NCBI GenBank assembly: GCA_043744275.1
Contig: JAYTUY010000086.1
Coordinates: 1-6,880 of the forward strand
Source of the DNA: JAAFJT01 sp043744275
GTDB lineage: Bacteria; Bacteroidota; Bacteroidia; Chitinophagales; Saprospiraceae
Reading direction: 5' to 3'
DNA: 6,880 nucleotides
Shown: in pieces, positions 5,941 through 6,880 of the stretch
Layout of the letters: each line of letters opens with the position of its first letter
Numbering within the stretch: the first letter of the stretch is position 1
Program-made: the position numbers and the translations under genes
Notes under the pieces: model-generated
Database searches by the model: none
The model's input: the letters and a program-made list of their open reading frames with translations, nothing else
What the model was told of the DNA's origin: nothing

Positions 5941-6291
5941 CCAAACTACTGTACACTTAATTTATATAATATTTATATAATTGGCAATCAATTTATTATA
6001 TTTGAAAGAGCCATAGGCTTGACCGATTTTGTAGCCGTGGATTTTAATCCACGGAAAAAAATAGCTATTTTTATAGAGTTCCGTAGGAACGTTGCATATA
6101 AGTGCATATAAATTCACCCTAAAAAGACATTTATATGCGCCGAGCCTACGGCTCTCAAAAATTTTGTTGACGTTTTTCCGTGGATTAAAATCCGCGGCTA
6201 CAAAGTCGGTCGAGCCTATGGCGCTTTCAAATATAATAAATTGATTGCCAATTATATAAATATTATATAAATTAAGTGTACAGTAGTTTGG
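5941..6291. repeat. 351-bp imperfect palindrome, probable MITE-like or composite repeat element
   Basis: The left arm 5941-6059 is the reverse complement of 6173-6291 over 119 bp with four differences. The outer 68 bp (5941-6008 against 6224-6291) are identical. The inner arms contain a second-level palindrome, CCGTGGATTTTAATCCACGG at 6035-6054, and its near copy at 6178-6197. The central 113 bp carry further small hairpins. No transposase and no convincing target-site duplication are seen: the flanks end TTAGCT on the left and start TAACTA on the right. Motifs such as GTAGCCGYGGATTTTAATCC and GAGCCGTAGGCTC recall intergenic repeats of Bacteroidota genomes (from memory). It separates the divergent recF and ChlI-like genes, and no gene is supported inside it. 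Confidence 0.85.
6078..6154. repeat. Nested hairpins in the palindrome centre
   Basis: Three small inverted repeats in a row: GTTCC-GTA-GGAAC (6078-6090), GCATATAAAT (6104-6113) pairing with ATTTATATGC (6129-6138), and GAGCC-TAC-GGCTC (6142-6154). The first and last share the loop core GTA/TAC and a 5-bp stem, resembling REP-type hairpins. TGCATATAA is also directly repeated at 6093-6101 and 6103-6111. Confidence 0.65.
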
Positions 6292-6312
6292 TAACTACCT
6301 ATATAGCTACTG

Positions 6313-6346
6313 ATTACCCATATTACCCATTACCCATATTACCCAT
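6313..6346 (-). repeat. Heptamer array ATTACCC (GGGTAAT on minus strand)
   Basis: Four ATTACCCAT units with spacing of 7-9 nt. The minus strand reads GGGTAAT, the same unit as at 3021-3057. This is the only array in the window not next to a visible gene end; it lies 22 nt beyond the palindrome. Confidence 0.75.
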
Positions 6347-6352
6347 AAGAAA

Positions 6353-6362
6353 TACTGAGGGG
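6353..6362 (+). other. TACTGAGGGG motif, copy 7 (intergenic)
   Basis: Exact 10-mer in AATACTGAGGGGTATT, between the ATTACCC array and the ChlI-like gene. It is the only single intergenic copy, and it is oriented opposite to the recF copies. Nothing else is recognised in 6363-6444 apart from a weak -7-like AACCTTTG at 6381-6388. Confidence 0.8.
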
Positions 6363-6444
6363 TATTTGTAGTTAGCTCTGAACCTTTGTACTTTCACCGT
6401 TGTTAAAGAACGAAAACAATTTAGAACCGAAATTTAAATAAAAT

Positions 6445-6880
6445 ATGTTAAATATTAAAACTTTAGGCGCATTAAAAGCCAGTGGTTATCAAGCCAAAAG
6501 CATTAAGGACGAATTAAGAGACAATCTTATCCTAAAACTTAAAAAAGGGGAAACCATTTTTAAAGGCATTTTAGGGTTTGAAAATACGGTCATTCCAGAT
6601 ATTGAGCGAGCGATTTTGTCTCGTCATTCTATCCTCCTTCTCGGTTTGAGGGGGCAAGCGAAAACTCGTATTGCTCGCCAATTAGTCGATTTATTAGATG
6701 AATATATCCCTGTGGTGGAGGGCAGCGAATTGAACGATGACCCAATGAATCCGTTGAGCCGTTTTTCAAAAGATTTGATTGCAGGTAAAGGCGATAACAC
6801 ACCCATTTCATGGCTGCATAGGAGCGAACGCTATGTTGAAAAATTGGCTACACCCGATGTTTCAGTAGCCGATTTGATAG
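6445..6880 (+). CDS. Magnesium-chelatase subunit I-like AAA+ ATPase (5' part)
   Basis: Starts at ATG 6445 and runs off the window after 145 codons. The N-terminus MLNIKTLGALKASGYQAKSI, the segment ELRDNLI, the Walker A-like GLRGQAKT at 67-74 and the later segments EGSELNDDP and PISWLHRSERY match the Bacteroidota ChlI/BchI-like (MoxR-related) family, whose full length is about 500 residues (from memory). The annotation name 'magnesium chelatase' is historical; without chlorophyll genes the likely role is a MoxR-type chaperone working with a von Willebrand-domain partner, probably encoded downstream. No Shine-Dalgarno is seen before the ATG, only an A-rich leader. The -7/-33 signals upstream are poor. 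Walker B and the C-terminal lid lie outside the window. Confidence 0.9.
   Translation, partial: MLNIKTLGALKASGYQAKSIKDELRDNLILKLKKGETIFKGILGFENTVIPDIERAILSRHSILLLGLRGQAKTRIARQLVDLLDEYIPVVEGSELNDDPMNPLSRFSKDLIAGKGDNTPISWLHRSERYVEKLATPDVSVADLI

Noticed and set aside
5997..6235. TATATTTG boxes at 5997-6004 (+) and 6235-6228 (-) as promoters inside the palindrome
   Set aside because: They match TAnnTTTG, but no TTTG box lies at the right distance and the sequence is very AT-rich; both point inward because the arms are mirror copies.
5935..6297. Target-site duplication around the palindrome
   Set aside because: Left flank TTAGCT and right flank TAACTA do not match. The loose similarity of GTAACT-type strings nearby (5927 and 6291) is too weak to count.
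6644..6656. TTTGAGGGGG in the ChlI-like gene as an eighth motif copy
   Set aside because: Two mismatches within the 10-mer, and it encodes the conserved Walker A region, so protein constraint explains it.
6624..6811. Minus-strand open frames opposite the ChlI-like gene
   Set aside because: The plus-strand frame has clear family motifs throughout; these are antisense by-products.

Overview
The window looks like a piece of an AT-rich Bacteroidota chromosome, probably Cytophagales-like. The evidence is a PorG/DUF6089-type outer-membrane protein, a subtilase with the long Asp-His insertion common in this phylum, a recF-DUF721 pair, a ChlI-like AAA+ gene, and promoters of the TAnnTTTG type instead of classical -35/-10 boxes. 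I cannot name the genus.

Layout. 1-262 is non-coding and holds a leftward terminator and two inverted heptamer arrays. 263-1111 (-) encodes an outer-membrane beta-barrel. 1112-1353 is a divergent promoter region. 1354-3018 (+) encodes a secreted S8 serine protease. 3019-3320 is a convergent gene boundary with two hairpin terminators and three heptamer arrays. 3321-4082 (-) encodes a coiled-coil/transmembrane/SH3-like protein with a good upstream promoter. 4368-4658 (-) encodes a small DUF721 (DciA-like) protein, and 4757-5860 (-) encodes RecF. These last two probably form a replication/repair operon transcribed recF first. 5941-6291 is a 351-bp imperfect palindrome with 119-bp arms. 6313-6346 is another heptamer array. 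6445-6880 (+) is the start of a ChlI-like AAA+ ATPase cut by the window edge.

Two DNA-level patterns cut across the genes. First, the 10-mer TACTGAGGGG (reverse complement CCCCTCAGTA) occurs exactly seven times in 6.9 kb, against about 0.01 expected by chance. Four copies lie inside genes in two different reading frames, two form the inverted stem of a terminator, and one is intergenic. This is how DNA-uptake sequences behave in Pasteurellaceae and Neisseria, so it may be a DUS-like or Chi-like genomic signal. Second, 7-bp tandem arrays sit directly at the 3' ends of four genes, even forming their stop codons. They are purine-rich on the sense strand and carry a stop triplet in every unit, so successive units close all three frames.
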